Part shown: positions 42,211 through 51,896 of the stretch, in pieces
How positions within the stretch are numbered: the stretch's first letter is position 1
Layout: the number at the start of each line of letters is the position of its first letter
Assembly (NCBI RefSeq): GCF_004405125.1
Contig: NZ_SORX01000004.1
Location: 1-64,000, forward strand
Reading direction: 5' to 3'
Source of the DNA: Jeotgalibacillus salarius
GTDB taxonomy: Bacteria > Bacillota > Bacilli > Bacillales > Jeotgalibacillaceae
Length of the DNA: 64,000 nucleotides
Made by a program: the position numbers and the translations under genes
Notes under the pieces: generated by a model
Told to the model about the DNA's origin: nothing
Seen by the model: only the letters and a program-made list of their open reading frames with translations
Database searches by the model: none

Positions 42211-42395
42211 TAAAAGAAAAGCGGAAGCAGGCGTTTAGGGGCGTATGCGGTGGACTGAAGTGATTAAGATAAAGGAATCACGGTGAACGCAGTGAGCAGA
42301 TGATGACTTATCGAAATGAGTTGAGGGAAGCGCACTAGCCCCTGCCTGCTGCAGCTGGACAAAAGAAAAGCGGAAGCAGGCGTTTAGAGGCGTTC
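42211..42395. repeat. Dispersed repeat, family 2, copy 2
   Basis: AAAAGAAAAGCGGAAGCAGG occurs twice (from about 42212 and 42361), flanking a spacer with CACGGTGAACGCAGTGAGCA and GGAAGCGC. Located between the yitT-family gene and the channel gene. The sequence parallels the copy at 56388-56560. Confidence 0.8.
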
Positions 42396-42414
42396 AACCT
42401 GGAAAATCTTCCAG

Positions 42415-42439
42415 TTGAAAAAACCCGCAAACGCGGGTC
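42415..42439 (-). terminator. Terminator of the potassium channel gene
   Basis: On the minus strand, ACCCGC pairs with GCGGGT across GTTT and is followed by TTTTTC. It begins within the stop codon region. Confidence 0.85.
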
Positions 42440-43478
42440 ATTCAACTGTGTCATATAAAACATTCAGGCGTTTATAGGTCTTATCATCGCAAATAACATA
42501 TAAATTATCGCCTTCCTTTAAAGGCTTCCTGATCGCATCCTGAAAGTCCATATCATCATTGACCGCAATCAATACAGCCCCGTCATCAAGCAGTTTTTGT
42601 GAAGCATCACGATAGGTTTTCCACGCAGATTTTGATTTAATCACATAAATATTATTACCGAACCGCTTACTGAGAAGCTGTCTGAAAATCGTTGTTGTAC
42701 CAGGCTGAAGTGTCGCTTTAGCCATCAGAAGTGAAACAGAATCATCAGATAAAATAAAGTCATCAACGCGAATATGATTGAATTTAGAGATATGACGCTC
42801 TTCACAGATTTCAACCACTGTCTGAATATCCACTTGATGCTCTACGGATAAAGCCTCTACTGCAGAAGCGATTAACAGACTTTTACCATCTCTTAAAACT
42901 GTATCTTCAATGTCAGGATCTGAAAAAATGGCCACTCTTTTCGCTTCAGTAATATTCGCTTTATGTAAAATGCGTTCTTCACTAGGGTCCCCACTAATAA
43001 AATGAACTTTTTCATCAATCATAGGGGCTTCAGGAGCATCTTCTACAAGCACGATTTCAGCCCCGTTGTTATGGTATAGTACTTCCTTGATCGCCTGCTC
43101 AGTCTTCTTTGACCAGCCGATATATACATAATGACCACTTTTTTTATACACGAGTCTTCCCTCCTTTTTTAAACGCTGGTATGTACTTGCTGCTTCCACA
43201 ATCTTTCCAATCAGCACCCCAATCAGACCAATTCCGAAGATAAACAGAAAGATCCCAACCAGTCTGCCGGCTACTGTGACAGGAAAGAAATCACCATATC
43301 CAACCGTTGTCAGCGTAGTCATTGTCCACCAGAAACTATCAAACAGTGTTGGGAAAGTTTCGGGCTCGATATAATAAACTGAGAACGTCCCGAATAGAAT
43401 AATAAATGCTGATAAAATAGCTATGACACGGAAATCCATCTCAGAAAGCTGTTTCCAGAGCTTCATAAATATATGCAT
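42438..43478 (-). CDS. Potassium channel protein with RCK/TrkA-N domain
   Basis: 346 residues. Two membrane helices flank the selectivity filter TLTTVGYGDFFP (near residue 57), followed by a regulatory NAD-binding RCK domain starting at HYVYIGWSKKTEQA and a C-terminal RCK_C-like part. Similar in design to B. subtilis YugO and MthK. ATG preceded by AAGGGGGATAAGTC. It may act together with c-di-AMP control through gdpP, but no direct evidence is seen. Confidence 0.9.
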   Translation of the reverse strand: MHIFMKLWKQLSEMDFRVIAILSAFIILFGTFSVYYIEPETFPTLFDSFWWTMTTLTTVGYGDFFPVTVAGRLVGIFLFIFGIGLIGVLIGKIVEAASTYQRLKKEGRLVYKKSGHYVYIGWSKKTEQAIKEVLYHNNGAEIVLVEDAPEAPMIDEKVHFISGDPSEERILHKANITEAKRVAIFSDPDIEDTVLRDGKSLLIASAVEALSVEHQVDIQTVVEICEERHISKFNHIRVDDFILSDDSVSLLMAKATLQPGTTTIFRQLLSKRFGNNIYVIKSKSAWKTYRDASQKLLDDGAVLIAVNDDMDFQDAIRKPLKEGDNLYVICDDKTYKRLNVLYDTVE

Positions 43479-43718
43479 GACTTATCCCCCCTTTGTAATC
43501 AATACGTCTTTTATATTGAGAAGTTTCATATATATATAGATTTTAACTTTCTTTTAAGCTTCCGCATAGCCCGGACTTATCCGGAAAGATGAACAATGAC
43601 TTCATTGTAAGCCACTGAAAAATGCAGATTCTTCAGTGGCCTGACTTCATTGATACTATTCTTTTTGATAGTGATCCCCCTTCATTTTAAAAAACTATAA
43701 AAATATTTTAAAAAAAGA
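43479..43718. other. Channel-tRNA intergenic region
   Basis: Contains a perfect hairpin at 43611-43640 (GCCACTGAA with TTCAGTGGC) without a T-run, and an A-rich stretch before the tRNA promoter. No gene seen. Confidence 0.5.
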
Positions 43719-43748
43719 TTGTCACCTTTTGAAAGGTTATGGTATAGT
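43719..43748 (+). promoter_or_regulatory. tRNA cluster promoter (sigma-A)
   Basis: TTGTCA (43719-43724), 18-bp spacer, TATAGT (43743-43748), about 30 bp before tRNA-Glu. Confidence 0.82.
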
Positions 43749-43779
43749 TAGTTTCGTTGCTAAGGTAGCGCCAAACAAT

Positions 43780-43854
43780 GGCCCGTTGGTCAAGCGGTTA
43801 AGACACCGCCCTTTCACGGCGGTAACACGGGTTCGAATCCCGTACGGGTCACCA
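43780..43854 (+). tRNA. tRNA-Glu (UUC)
   Basis: 75 nt. Acceptor GGCCCGT pairs with ACGGGTC, anticodon loop CTTTCAC between CCGCC and GGCGG gives UUC, T-loop GTTCGAATC, and CCA is encoded. Confidence 0.97.
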
Positions 43855-43880
43855 TAATACATATTATCGAAAACTTATCT

Positions 43881-43956
43881 GGTCCCGTGGTGTAGCGGTT
43901 AACATGCCTGCCTGTCACGCAGGAGATCGCCGGTTCGATCCCGGTCGGGACCGCCA
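43881..43956 (+). tRNA. tRNA-Asp (GUC)
   Basis: 76 nt. Acceptor GGTCCCG pairs with CGGGACC, anticodon loop CTGTCAC gives GUC, discriminator G, CCA encoded. Confidence 0.97.
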
Positions 43957-43960
43957 TTTA

Positions 43961-44033
43961 GGCTTTGTAGCTCAGTCGGTAGAGCAATGGACTGAAAATC
44001 CATGTGTCGGCGGTTCGATTCCGTCCAAAGCCA
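43961..44033 (+). tRNA. tRNA-Phe (GAA)
   Basis: 73 nt. Acceptor GGCTTTG pairs with CAAAGCC, anticodon loop CTGAAAA gives GAA. Unlike its two neighbours, CCA is not encoded (ATAAG follows), so it needs the CCA-adding enzyme. Confidence 0.97.
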
Positions 44034-44036
44034 TAA

Positions 44037-44067
44037 GATACGCTGCAATCGTGGCGTATTTTTTTTA
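44037..44067 (+). terminator. Terminator of the tRNA cluster
   Basis: ATACGC pairs with GCGTAT around a ten-base loop and is followed by TTTTTTT. Confidence 0.85.
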
Positions 44068-44333
44068 TTCTCCAAACCCTCTTATATAACCTCTTCTCTC
44101 TATCTTTAAACATCTCATTTACATAACAAAATCATTACAGTCAATAAATTGTCACTTTTTCAAACCCGGCACAGACGATACGATCAGGTTATTGGAAATT
44201 ACTGGAGTATTCCGTCAATATATCGTTTTTTACAGTTAGGCAACATGACTTGTATGACATCCCCTGTATGGTACATTTGGATGGCGCATTTTTAGCGGCG
44301 TTGATTCAACCTTACTTTATGGAGGAAAAAATA
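44068..44333. other. tRNA-peptidase intergenic region
   Basis: No gene, dispersed repeat or riboswitch consensus recognised. The upstream extension of the peptidase reading frame here lacks a ribosome-binding site. Confidence 0.4.
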
Positions 44334-45758
44334 ATGAAAAATCTATATAAAGAGCAAAACCTTTTAACAATAAAATCAGACATCAGTCTTAAAATATTTG
44401 CTGCAGGCGTCATGCTGTCATCAGCCCTCTGGGGGTTTGGCGGGGAAGCTGCTGCTGAATCACGTGGACTGACAGTGGTTCATCACGTTTATGCAGGGGA
44501 AGCGTATGTAGGTGTTGTAACAGACCCGGATGATCTTACTGCCTGGGCAGAGAAAAAGGAAGAAACGCTTGAAGAAGAGTCTTCCACAGATGTAACGCAT
44601 AACCTTTCTCTTATTCCAGAACAAGTGTTTAATCCTCATACAGAAGATGAGGAATTAATTGATCAGGCAAAAGATGCAGCTGCATTTGTAACAGATGCAT
44701 ACGAACTTACGATTGGAAAGCATACTGCTGCGTATGTGAAAAACAAAGAAGAAGCTGAAGAAGCACTGCGTCAGCTTAAGTTAACTGTTGTATCAGAGGA
44801 AGAGCTTGACCGCTTTGAACAGGGTGATTTGAGCAAAGACTTAGAACCAGGGGACAGCCGCATTGCTGATATTGAGCTAAAAGGAATTGGAGAACAGGAA
44901 GAAACACAGGTAGAACCTGACGCTCTTTCTACACCTGAAGAAGCAGCTGAAAAGCTTTTAGCCGGAACGACATCAATCATTGACTATGAAGTGGCAGAAG
45001 GCGAATCGAAAGAAGAGATTCTTGAACTTTTTGAAATGGATGAGGAATTGTTTGATGAACTGAATCAGCATGCCGGGAACCTTTCAGCTGGATTAATGGT
45101 CAAGGTTGAGGAAAAAGTAGCCGGTGTTGAAGTTCGGGTGAAAAAAGAGTCACGTATTCAGGAAACAATTGAATTTGATGAAGTCATAAAAGACGACAGC
45201 GGGATGCTGAAAGGTGAAACAAGCGTAGAACAGGAAGGCCAGGATGGCGAAAAAGTATATACGCAGATGATTACCGAAGTAAATGGGAAGCAGACCGCTA
45301 AATCAGATGAAGATGAAGAAGTCACAAAAGAAGCAAAAAATCACATCGTGCTTGAAGGAACAAAAGAAATTCCTTCTAAAGGAACAGGGTCTCTGGTTTG
45401 GCCTGCAGATGGCGGATATATTTCAAGTCACCAGGGACCGCGTTGGGGCGATCATCATAAGGGTATTGATATTGCAAGCCCTGACAGTCTGACTATTGGT
45501 AACGTGGATCATGGTGTTGTTGTGTCTGCCGGATTTGAAGGTGACTATGGAAACAAGGTTGTGATTGATCATAACAATGGCATGCGCACCATCTATGCCC
45601 ATTTGAGTGAAATTCACGTACAGCCGGGTCAGACGGTTGCCAAAGGTGAATCGCTTGGTTTGATGGGTACAACCGGATTCTCTACCGGTATCCACCTTCA
45701 CTTTGAAATATATGTAAACGGCGATTTGAAAAACCCGATGGACTATTTGCAACATTAA
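44334..45758 (+). CDS. Secreted M23 (LytM-type) peptidase with LysM and G5 domains
   Basis: 474 residues from ATG 44334, chosen for the GGAGG nine bases upstream. A hydrophobic segment near 20-40 (FAAGVMLSSALWGFGGEAAA) is a signal peptide or anchor. After an acidic region come a LysM-like motif (YEVAEGESKEEILELF), a G5-like domain and a C-terminal M23 domain with metal ligands in HHKGIDIA and HLHFE. It probably cleaves peptidoglycan cross-links. Its position just upstream of walRK fits a wall hydrolase that the WalRK system could control. Confidence 0.9.
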   Translation: MKNLYKEQNLLTIKSDISLKIFAAGVMLSSALWGFGGEAAAESRGLTVVHHVYAGEAYVGVVTDPDDLTAWAEKKEETLEEESSTDVTHNLSLIPEQVFNPHTEDEELIDQAKDAAAFVTDAYELTIGKHTAAYVKNKEEAEEALRQLKLTVVSEEELDRFEQGDLSKDLEPGDSRIADIELKGIGEQEETQVEPDALSTPEEAAEKLLAGTTSIIDYEVAEGESKEEILELFEMDEELFDELNQHAGNLSAGLMVKVEEKVAGVEVRVKKESRIQETIEFDEVIKDDSGMLKGETSVEQEGQDGEKVYTQMITEVNGKQTAKSDEDEEVTKEAKNHIVLEGTKEIPSKGTGSLVWPADGGYISSHQGPRWGDHHKGIDIASPDSLTIGNVDHGVVVSAGFEGDYGNKVVIDHNNGMRTIYAHLSEIHVQPGQTVAKGESLGLMGTTGFSTGIHLHFEIYVNGDLKNPMDYLQH

Positions 45759-45765
45759 TAATGGC

Positions 45766-45816
45766 ACTGCTGCCGGTACAGGTTAGAACAAAATCTGGAC
45801 ACCGGCAGCAGTTTTG
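45766..45816 (+). terminator. Terminator of the M23 peptidase gene
   Basis: ACTGCTGCCGGT pairs perfectly with ACCGGCAGCAGT across a 23-base loop, followed by TTTTGT. Confidence 0.8.
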
Positions 45817-45879
45817 TATATCTTGGATGAAACATTGGATTAAATGGTTATGTTAGAGTTCAATGATGATTCTGCACGC

Positions 45880-45915
45880 TTGAAGCGGAAATCAACAGCA
45901 ACCTTTAACAGAGCT
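45880..45915. repeat. Fragment of family-1 dispersed repeat
   Basis: CGCTTGAAGCGGAAATCAAC followed by AGCAACC resembles the terminal part of family-1 copies (compare 19076-19098). Confidence 0.45.
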
Positions 45916-45927
45916 TACTAAAAAGCT

Positions 45928-45941
45928 ATTTCCCGGGAAAT
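45928..45941. promoter_or_regulatory. Perfect Noc-binding site upstream of walR
   Basis: ATTTCCCGGGAAAT, identical to the B. subtilis Noc consensus palindrome, 107 bp upstream of the walR start. Confidence 0.88.
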
Positions 45942-46047
45942 CACCTGTTAAAATAGGGTAAAGAGTGAATTATCGACGTTAACGTGATACATTTACTATA
46001 AGACTAAATAACGCTCATAGATTACGAATTCAAAGGAGACTCATGAG

Positions 46048-46758
46048 ATGGACAAAAAGATTTTAGTTGTTGACGATGAAAAGCCAATTGCAGATATACT
46101 ACAGTTTAATTTAAAAAAAGAAGGTTACGAGGTTCACTGTGCTTATGACGGTGATGAGGCGCTTGAGAAAGTGGAAGAAATCAAGCCTGACCTGATTCTT
46201 CTTGATATTATGCTTCCTGGAAGAGACGGCATGGAAGTATGCCGTGAAGTACGAAAGAATTATGAGATGCCGATTATTATGCTGACTGCAAAAGATTCTG
46301 AGATTGATAAAGTACTTGGACTTGAGCTTGGGGCAGATGATTACGTAACGAAACCTTTCAGTACGCGTGAACTTGTTGCGCGTGTGAAGGCTAATATGCG
46401 CCGCCATCAGGCATTAAAAGGGCAGGTTGAAGAAGAGAACCTGACAAATGAAATTACAGTCGGTGTACTGACGATTCACCCGGATGCCTACATGGTTACT
46501 AAGCGCGGTGAAACGATTGAGCTGACTCATCGTGAATTTGAACTGCTTCATTACTTATCAAAGCATATTGGACAAGTTATGACGCGTGAGCATTTGCTTC
46601 AGACTGTATGGGGCTATGATTACTACGGTGATGTGCGAACAGTTGATGTAACAGTCCGCCGTTTGCGTGAAAAGATTGAAGATAATCCGAGTCACCCACT
46701 CTGGATCGTGACGCGCCGAGGCGTCGGTTATTACCTGAGAAACCCGGATCAGGATTAG
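46048..46758 (+). CDS. walR: Response regulator WalR (YycF)
   Basis: 236 residues. Receiver domain with phospho-acceptor D53 ([17 protein letters not shown]) and Lys in KPFSTREL, then an OmpR-type winged helix ([14 protein letters not shown]). It is an essential regulator of cell wall hydrolase genes, phosphorylated by WalK encoded 6 bp downstream. ATG after AAAGGAGACTC. Confidence 0.97.
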   Translation: MDKKILVVDDEKPIADILQFNLKKEGYEVHCAYDGDEALEKVEEIKPDLILLDIMLPGRDGMEVCREVRKNYEMPIIMLTAKDSEIDKVLGLELGADDYVTKPFSTRELVARVKANMRRHQALKGQVEEENLTNEITVGVLTIHPDAYMVTKRGETIELTHREFELLHYLSKHIGQVMTREHLLQTVWGYDYYGDVRTVDVTVRRLREKIEDNPSHPLWIVTRRGVGYYLRNPDQD

Positions 46759-46764
46759 ACTTAA

Positions 46765-48618
46765 ATGAGAAAGGTTAATTTCTTTCAATCTATACATTTA
46801 AAGTTTGTGCTGATATACGTACTCTTAATCGCATTAGCTATGCAGATTATTGGCGTTTATTTTGTGCGTGAGCTTGAAGACACGCTTCTCGAAAACTTTA
46901 AAACATCGATTGAAGACCGCATGAGCCCCCTTGAATACAGCATTACAGAAGAAATTAAAGCTGACCTGGCGGGCGAACGGTCAGATGATGAACCTTCATT
47001 ACAAGAGTCCATCCAGGTTTTGCTGGGTGGACTTAATTCTGAAGATATCGAGGAAGTACGTATTATCGACGCAAGAAACCGGGTGCTCGGAACTTCGGAT
47101 GATAATAATCAGCCAGTCGTGGGTCAACGGATGAATAATGAACTGCTACAGCGAATGTTTATTGAAGGAGGACCTCCTCCAAACAGTTTAAATGAAACAT
47201 ATGTAGACCGTGAAACCGGAGAGCGGATGTGGGTGCTTGCGATGCCACTGATCGAAGGCAGTGACGTCATCGGGGCGATTCACGTTGAATCAAGGATTGA
47301 AAACGTTTATTCCCAAATGGATCAAATTAATGGCATTCTGGCGGGAGGAACAGCGATTTCACTTGTGATTACCGCGATTCTCGGTGTGCTGCTTGCCCAG
47401 ACGATTACAAGACCCATTGCAGATATGAGAAGTCATGCTGTAGATATGGCAAAAGGGAATTTTTCCAGAAAAGTTAAAGTGTATGGACATGATGAAATTG
47501 GTCAGCTAGCGATTACCTTTAACAATCTGACGAAAAGACTTCAGGAAGCGCGTGTGACGACTGAAGCGGAGAAAAGGAAACTCTCCAGTGTCCTCAGTTA
47601 TATGACAGATGGCGTGATTGCTACAGACCGGCGAGGCAGGGTGATTTTGATTAATGATCCGGCTGCTGCGATGCTGAGTGTTTCACGTGAAACAGTGCTC
47701 TCGATGTCTCTGCCGGAATTGCTTGGCATTGAAGATGAGTATTCCTTTGAAGATCTTTCAAGCCAGAATGAGTCACTCATTCTAAATTTCGGTACACAGG
47801 CAAAACCTTATATTTTACGTTGCAACTTTTCAGCCATACAAAAAGAAACAGGTTTTGTCAGCGGGTTGATTGCCGTGCTGCATGATATTACCGAGCAGGA
47901 AAAAATCGATGCAGAACGCCGCGAATTTGTAGCAAATGTATCTCACGAACTGCGTACACCGCTAACAACGATGCGCAGTTATCTGGAAGCACTTGCTGAA
48001 GGTGCGTGGGAAGACGAGGAAATTGCTCCTCAATTCCTTCATACAACGCAAACTGAAACTGAACGGATGATCCGTCTGGTCAACGATTTACTGCAGCTGT
48101 CGAAAATGGACAGCCGTGACTATCGATTAAATAAAGACTGGGTTAACTTTATTGCATTTTATCAGCGGATTATTGACCGTTTTGACATGGGGCGTTCTCA
48201 GAACGTGTCATTTAAAGTGAAGCTGCCGAAAGAGCCTGTCTATGCGGAAATTGATACAGATAAAATGACACAGGTGCTCGATAACATTATCTCGAATGCG
48301 CTGAAGTACTCACCTGAAGGCGGTCAAATTGGTTTTAAGGTTGAGTTGAAGGAGCGCGAAAAAGAAATGGTAATCAGCGTGTCTGATCAGGGTGTCGGGA
48401 TCCCGCGTGAGAATCTGAAGAATATTTTTGAACGTTTCTACCGTGTGGACAAAGCCAGAACGAGACAGCTGGGCGGTACAGGTCTTGGACTTGCGATTGC
48501 AAAAGAGATGATCACTGCTCACGGCGGTCAGGTCTGGGCTTCAAGTGTGGAAGGAAGAGGTACAACCATTTATTTCACACTGCCATATGATCCGGAAAGT
48601 GAGGATGAATGGGCATGA
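46765..48618 (+). CDS. walK: Sensor histidine kinase WalK (YycG)
   Basis: 617 residues. TM1 at 12-33, extracytoplasmic PAS/CACHE-like sensor (about 34-188), TM2 at 190-212, HAMP, cytoplasmic PAS (about 270-375), HisKA with H394 in NVSHELRTPL, and HATPase with GVGIPRENLKNIFERF and GGTGLGLAI. It phosphorylates WalR. The coding sequence contains a perfect parS site at codons 305-310. It overlaps walH by 10 bp. Confidence 0.97.
   Translation: MRKVNFFQSIHLKFVLIYVLLIALAMQIIGVYFVRELEDTLLENFKTSIEDRMSPLEYSITEEIKADLAGERSDDEPSLQESIQVLLGGLNSEDIEEVRIIDARNRVLGTSDDNNQPVVGQRMNNELLQRMFIEGGPPPNSLNETYVDRETGERMWVLAMPLIEGSDVIGAIHVESRIENVYSQMDQINGILAGGTAISLVITAILGVLLAQTITRPIADMRSHAVDMAKGNFSRKVKVYGHDEIGQLAITFNNLTKRLQEARVTTEAEKRKLSSVLSYMTDGVIATDRRGRVILINDPAAAMLSVSRETVLSMSLPELLGIEDEYSFEDLSSQNESLILNFGTQAKPYILRCNFSAIQKETGFVSGLIAVLHDITEQEKIDAERREFVANVSHELRTPLTTMRSYLEALAEGAWEDEEIAPQFLHTTQTETERMIRLVNDLLQLSKMDSRDYRLNKDWVNFIAFYQRIIDRFDMGRSQNVSFKVKLPKEPVYAEIDTDKMTQVLDNIISNALKYSPEGGQIGFKVELKEREKEMVISVSDQGVGIPRENLKNIFERFYRVDKARTRQLGGTGLGLAIAKEMITAHGGQVWASSVEGRGTTIYFTLPYDPESEDEWA
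47679..47694. other. Perfect parS site within walK
   Basis: TGTTTCACGTGAAACA is a full 16-bp palindrome identical to a B. subtilis parS variant, and encodes Val-Ser-Arg-Glu-Thr within WalK. It is the expected Spo0J loading site about 34 kb from oriC. Confidence 0.95.
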
Positions 48619-49943
48619 AAAGAATGGAACTGTTAAAAACAATTCTGCTGTCAACGCTTGTGACTTTAAGCTTACTGCTCACTTGGAATGTCTGGTCTTA
48701 TCAGCCTGCAAGTGATCCTTATGATGAATCTGAGACTACAGTGGAGAACGTAGCAATTGCTGATGAACGCAACAGCAGCGAGCTGATTCAGCCATCCCGT
48801 TTTCTGGTGCACGGGGAAGTTGCGGTCAGCGGGACATCTGATGAAACTAACATTAATACACTGACTTCACTGATGGAAGAATGGAATATTTATAACGTTC
48901 AGCAGAATTATTCATTTAACGAAGAAGAATTTCAGGATATTGTGCACGGTTCTAATAGAATCGAAGTGCTGTATCCGGCTGAGATCCCGTTCAGTGCATA
49001 TCGCGATATTTTAAACTTTGAAAACAGCAGTCTGCCTGAAGATGCATTTGACCGTGTGGTGATTGATCTGTCGGGCCAGGATGATACGCCATTCACTCTT
49101 TACTTCGTCCATTATGAGAATAGAGTCATCTATGAAGGACGTGTGGATGCGACTCATCTGGAAGAACTGAATAACCAGATTGTGTCCGGTGCGGCAACTG
49201 CTTATTCTCCATATTTTGCTCATGATACAGGTGAACGGTTTATTTATCTGCCTGTTGAGCGCAGGGAGTATCTTAAATATCTTTATAAAATGAGTACCAT
49301 TGATATCAACCTGTTCAGAAGGGCACTGTTTCAGGACCCTGATGCAGTAACGATGAACCAGTTTGGTGCTTCGCGCGATCAGTATTTTGATCAGTCGTCG
49401 AACTTAATGGAGGTTGACCGTAACAACAATACGCTCAGCTATGTGAATCCATCTGCAGAGCTTTCAACAGTCGGCAGAGCGGGCGAACTGTTCCAAAAGA
49501 GTAGACGGTTTGTGAATGAGCATGAAGGATGGGTGGATACGTATTATCTCTATAACCTTGATGCGATGGATCAGGAAGTGACATATCGTATGCACGAGCA
49601 GGGGCTGCCGGTCTTTAATGACAATGGTGCTGCTGAGATCTATCAGGAGTGGGGAGAAACGAGAATCCATCAGTATGCCCGCTCATTTTTATCGAAGCAG
49701 GTTGAGATACCGGTAGAATCCGATAGAGTGTCAATCGGGTCGGGCTATGAAGCCATTGAAGCAATTGAAAGTATAGAGGATTACGAGCCTGAGCGATTGC
49801 AGGATGTCACAGTCGGCTACTATATGACTAAGAATTCAACTGATAATACGTATACGCTTGATCCTGTCTGGTACTATAAATATAATGGCAGCTGGGCGAG
49901 AGTACCGGTAATAGGAGGAGGGGATCCGGTTGGACTGGAGTAA
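48609..49943 (+). CDS. walH: WalRK regulatory protein WalH (YycH)
   Basis: 444 residues: an N-terminal membrane helix (LLKTILLSTLVTLSLLLTWNVW) and a large extracytoplasmic domain. In B. subtilis WalH and WalI form a membrane complex that restrains WalK. It starts 10 bp before the walK stop and ends overlapping walI by 14 bp. Confidence 0.92.
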   Translation: MGMKRMELLKTILLSTLVTLSLLLTWNVWSYQPASDPYDESETTVENVAIADERNSSELIQPSRFLVHGEVAVSGTSDETNINTLTSLMEEWNIYNVQQNYSFNEEEFQDIVHGSNRIEVLYPAEIPFSAYRDILNFENSSLPEDAFDRVVIDLSGQDDTPFTLYFVHYENRVIYEGRVDATHLEELNNQIVSGAATAYSPYFAHDTGERFIYLPVERREYLKYLYKMSTIDINLFRRALFQDPDAVTMNQFGASRDQYFDQSSNLMEVDRNNNTLSYVNPSAELSTVGRAGELFQKSRRFVNEHEGWVDTYYLYNLDAMDQEVTYRMHEQGLPVFNDNGAAEIYQEWGETRIHQYARSFLSKQVEIPVESDRVSIGSGYEAIEAIESIEDYEPERLQDVTVGYYMTKNSTDNTYTLDPVWYYKYNGSWARVPVIGGGDPVGLE

Positions 49944-50787
49944 AACGAAAACCATCTTTATCGTTGTATTTCTTATACTGGATATCTTCCTCTTTATCCT
50001 GTTTGTTCAAAAATACGAAGACAGTCAGCTCGAAATAATTGGTGACCTCTCGACAACGGAAAGAATTGCCGATGAAAACGTCACATTAGGTGAACTGCCG
50101 GATGCGGACGACAGCCGTCCCTACCTGAACGCTGAATTTTCTCTTTTTATGAATTCAGATATACAGGGGCTGGAGGGGCAAAGCGCAACGATCCGGGAAG
50201 GGCAGATTCTAAGCTCAATTCTGAGTGATCCCATCGCAATTGCAGATCCTGAAAACCCAGAAGAATTGAATGAGCAAATAGAAGACTATGTGTTATATGG
50301 GGATCAATATACGTTCTGGGACTACGATGAAGAAGACAATCAGCTGATCTACTTTCAAACGTTTGAAGACTTTACCCTTTACTACAACCTGAACGCGCAA
50401 ATTGCCGTTCAGCTGAATGAAAATAATGAAGCAATCTCTTATGAGCAAACGCACCTGACGTCTTTAGAGGAGTTCACAGAAGAACAGCAGCTCAGAGAAC
50501 CGAGAGCAGTACTTGAAACCTTTTATGACCGTAACCTGATTCAGCCAAATTCAACGGCAGTAAATCTTCAACTGGGTTACTATCCGCTTTTCGTACAGGA
50601 AGCAGGAAGTGATTCAGGAGATGGCGCAACACAGGTGCTGACGCCTACCTGGAAGATGACGATTGAAAATGAAAACGGTGATCGGAATGAGTTATTCATG
50701 AATGCTGTAGACGGCAGTATTTTTGATATGAGTCAGGTCAATCTCGATTTTGAACAGCTGGAAGAAAACGACGAAACTGCGGAGTGA
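49930..50787 (+). CDS. walI: WalRK regulatory protein WalI (YycI)
   Basis: 285 residues. N-terminal helix TIFIVVFLILDIFLFILFV and an extracytoplasmic domain of the YycI family. The start codon is TTG with AGGAGGGG nine bases upstream, inside the end of walH. Partner of WalH. Confidence 0.92.
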   Translation: MDWSKTKTIFIVVFLILDIFLFILFVQKYEDSQLEIIGDLSTTERIADENVTLGELPDADDSRPYLNAEFSLFMNSDIQGLEGQSATIREGQILSSILSDPIAIADPENPEELNEQIEDYVLYGDQYTFWDYDEEDNQLIYFQTFEDFTLYYNLNAQIAVQLNENNEAISYEQTHLTSLEEFTEEQQLREPRAVLETFYDRNLIQPNSTAVNLQLGYYPLFVQEAGSDSGDGATQVLTPTWKMTIENENGDRNELFMNAVDGSIFDMSQVNLDFEQLEENDETAE

Positions 50788-50793
50788 AGCAAT

Positions 50794-51591
50794 ATGACGA
50801 TGCATATGAGTGTACTGGCAAGCGGCAGTACAGGCAATGCAACTTTTATAGAAAATGAGCAGCATTCCTTTCTGGTAGATGCCGGCCTCAGCGGCAAACA
50901 GATGGAAGGACTCTTCAGCCAGATTGACCGTTCAATTAAAGATCTGAGCGGCATTCTGGTGACACACGAACACAGCGACCATATTAAAGGCCTTGGCATA
51001 CTGGCCCGCCGCTACAATTTGCCGATTTATGCAAATGAAAAAACGTGGCACGCGATGGAACCGCTCATTGGAAAGGTGAACAGCGAACAAAAGTTTATTT
51101 TCCCGATGGAGACAGTCCAGTCATTTGGCAGTCTGGATATTGAATCATTCGGTGTGTCACATGATGCCGCGGAGCCAATGTTTTACGTGTTTCATGAGAA
51201 TGGCAAGAAAATCGTGCTCATTACAGACACAGGATATGTGAGTGAACGTATGAAAGGGATCATTAAAGGTGCAGATGTCTACGTCTTTGAAAGCAACCAT
51301 GATGTGGGCATGCTGCGCATGTGCCATTATCCATGGAGCATCAAGCGCCGGATTCTGAGTGATGTCGGTCACGTTTCCAATGAAGACGCGGCGATTGCCA
51401 TGAGCGAAGTGCTGACGGATGAGACAAAACGCATCTACTTATCTCACCTTTCTAAAGACAATAATATGAAGGATCTCGCCCGCATGAGTGTCTCGCAAAC
51501 ACTTGAGGGCTGCGGATTAAAGGTTGGAGAAACATTCGACCTTTATGACACAGATGCAAAAACGGCAACAGAACTTTATAAAATTGTGTAG
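50794..51591 (+). CDS. walJ: Metallo-beta-lactamase fold exonuclease WalJ (YycJ)
   Basis: 265 residues. The metal-binding motif is [11 protein letters not shown], with further ligands in SNHDVGML and [10 protein letters not shown] 5' exonuclease-like member of the MBL superfamily, linked to coordinating replication and division in other Firmicutes. Last gene of walRKHIJ. ATG 50794; ATG 50800 is an alternative. Confidence 0.94.
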   Translation: MTMHMSVLASGSTGNATFIENEQHSFLVDAGLSGKQMEGLFSQIDRSIKDLSGILVTHEHSDHIKGLGILARRYNLPIYANEKTWHAMEPLIGKVNSEQKFIFPMETVQSFGSLDIESFGVSHDAAEPMFYVFHENGKKIVLITDTGYVSERMKGIIKGADVYVFESNHDVGMLRMCHYPWSIKRRILSDVGHVSNEDAAIAMSEVLTDETKRIYLSHLSKDNNMKDLARMSVSQTLEGCGLKVGETFDLYDTDAKTATELYKIV

Positions 51592-51619
51592 CACTGCCTT
51601 CGGGTGGTGCTGTTTTTTT
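51590..51619 (+). terminator. Terminator of walRKHIJ
   Basis: AGCACTGCC pairs with GGTGGTGCT around a TTCG tetraloop and is followed by GTTTTTTT. Confidence 0.9.
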
Positions 51620-51633
51620 GGCTGTCGTGTGTG

Positions 51634-51774
51634 GGGTGGTTCGGAGAAAATGTGGTGATGTTCGTAGAAAAACATGTGACGTTCAAAGAACCGGAGGTCA
51701 TATTCTAAGAAAAACAGACATGGTTCGTAGAAAAAACACGATGGTTCTTAGAAAAGTATCATTAGACCTACGCC
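51634..51774 (+). repeat. 21-bp periodic array, TTC family, copy at 51.6 kb
   Basis: TTC at 51640, 51661, 51682, 51703, 51724 and 51745, exactly 21 bp apart. The GACCTA cap begins at 51765, 20 bp later. Units read GTTCnnAGAAAA with a TTC-N3-GAA dyad. Confidence 0.9.
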
Positions 51775-51896
51775 GCACCCCTTCCCATTACCACCACAGA
51801 CTTTCCAACACCTTTGTGACATCAGGCAAATCCGGTCCCTTTTTCGCACAAATCAAGTAGACTGATAGGAGGAGAAAATAGGAGGAGGGGTATCAA

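Noticed and set aside
43611-43640. Hairpin before the tRNA cluster as a terminator
   Set aside because: The stem is perfect but no T-run follows on either strand, and no gene ends there.
51618-51860. Open frame with repeated VRRK-type heptads over the 51.6-kb array
   Set aside because: A 21-bp period is seven codons, so any stop-free frame across the array stays open and looks repetitive. Different arrays are open in different frames and strands, with no shared peptide or ribosome-binding site.
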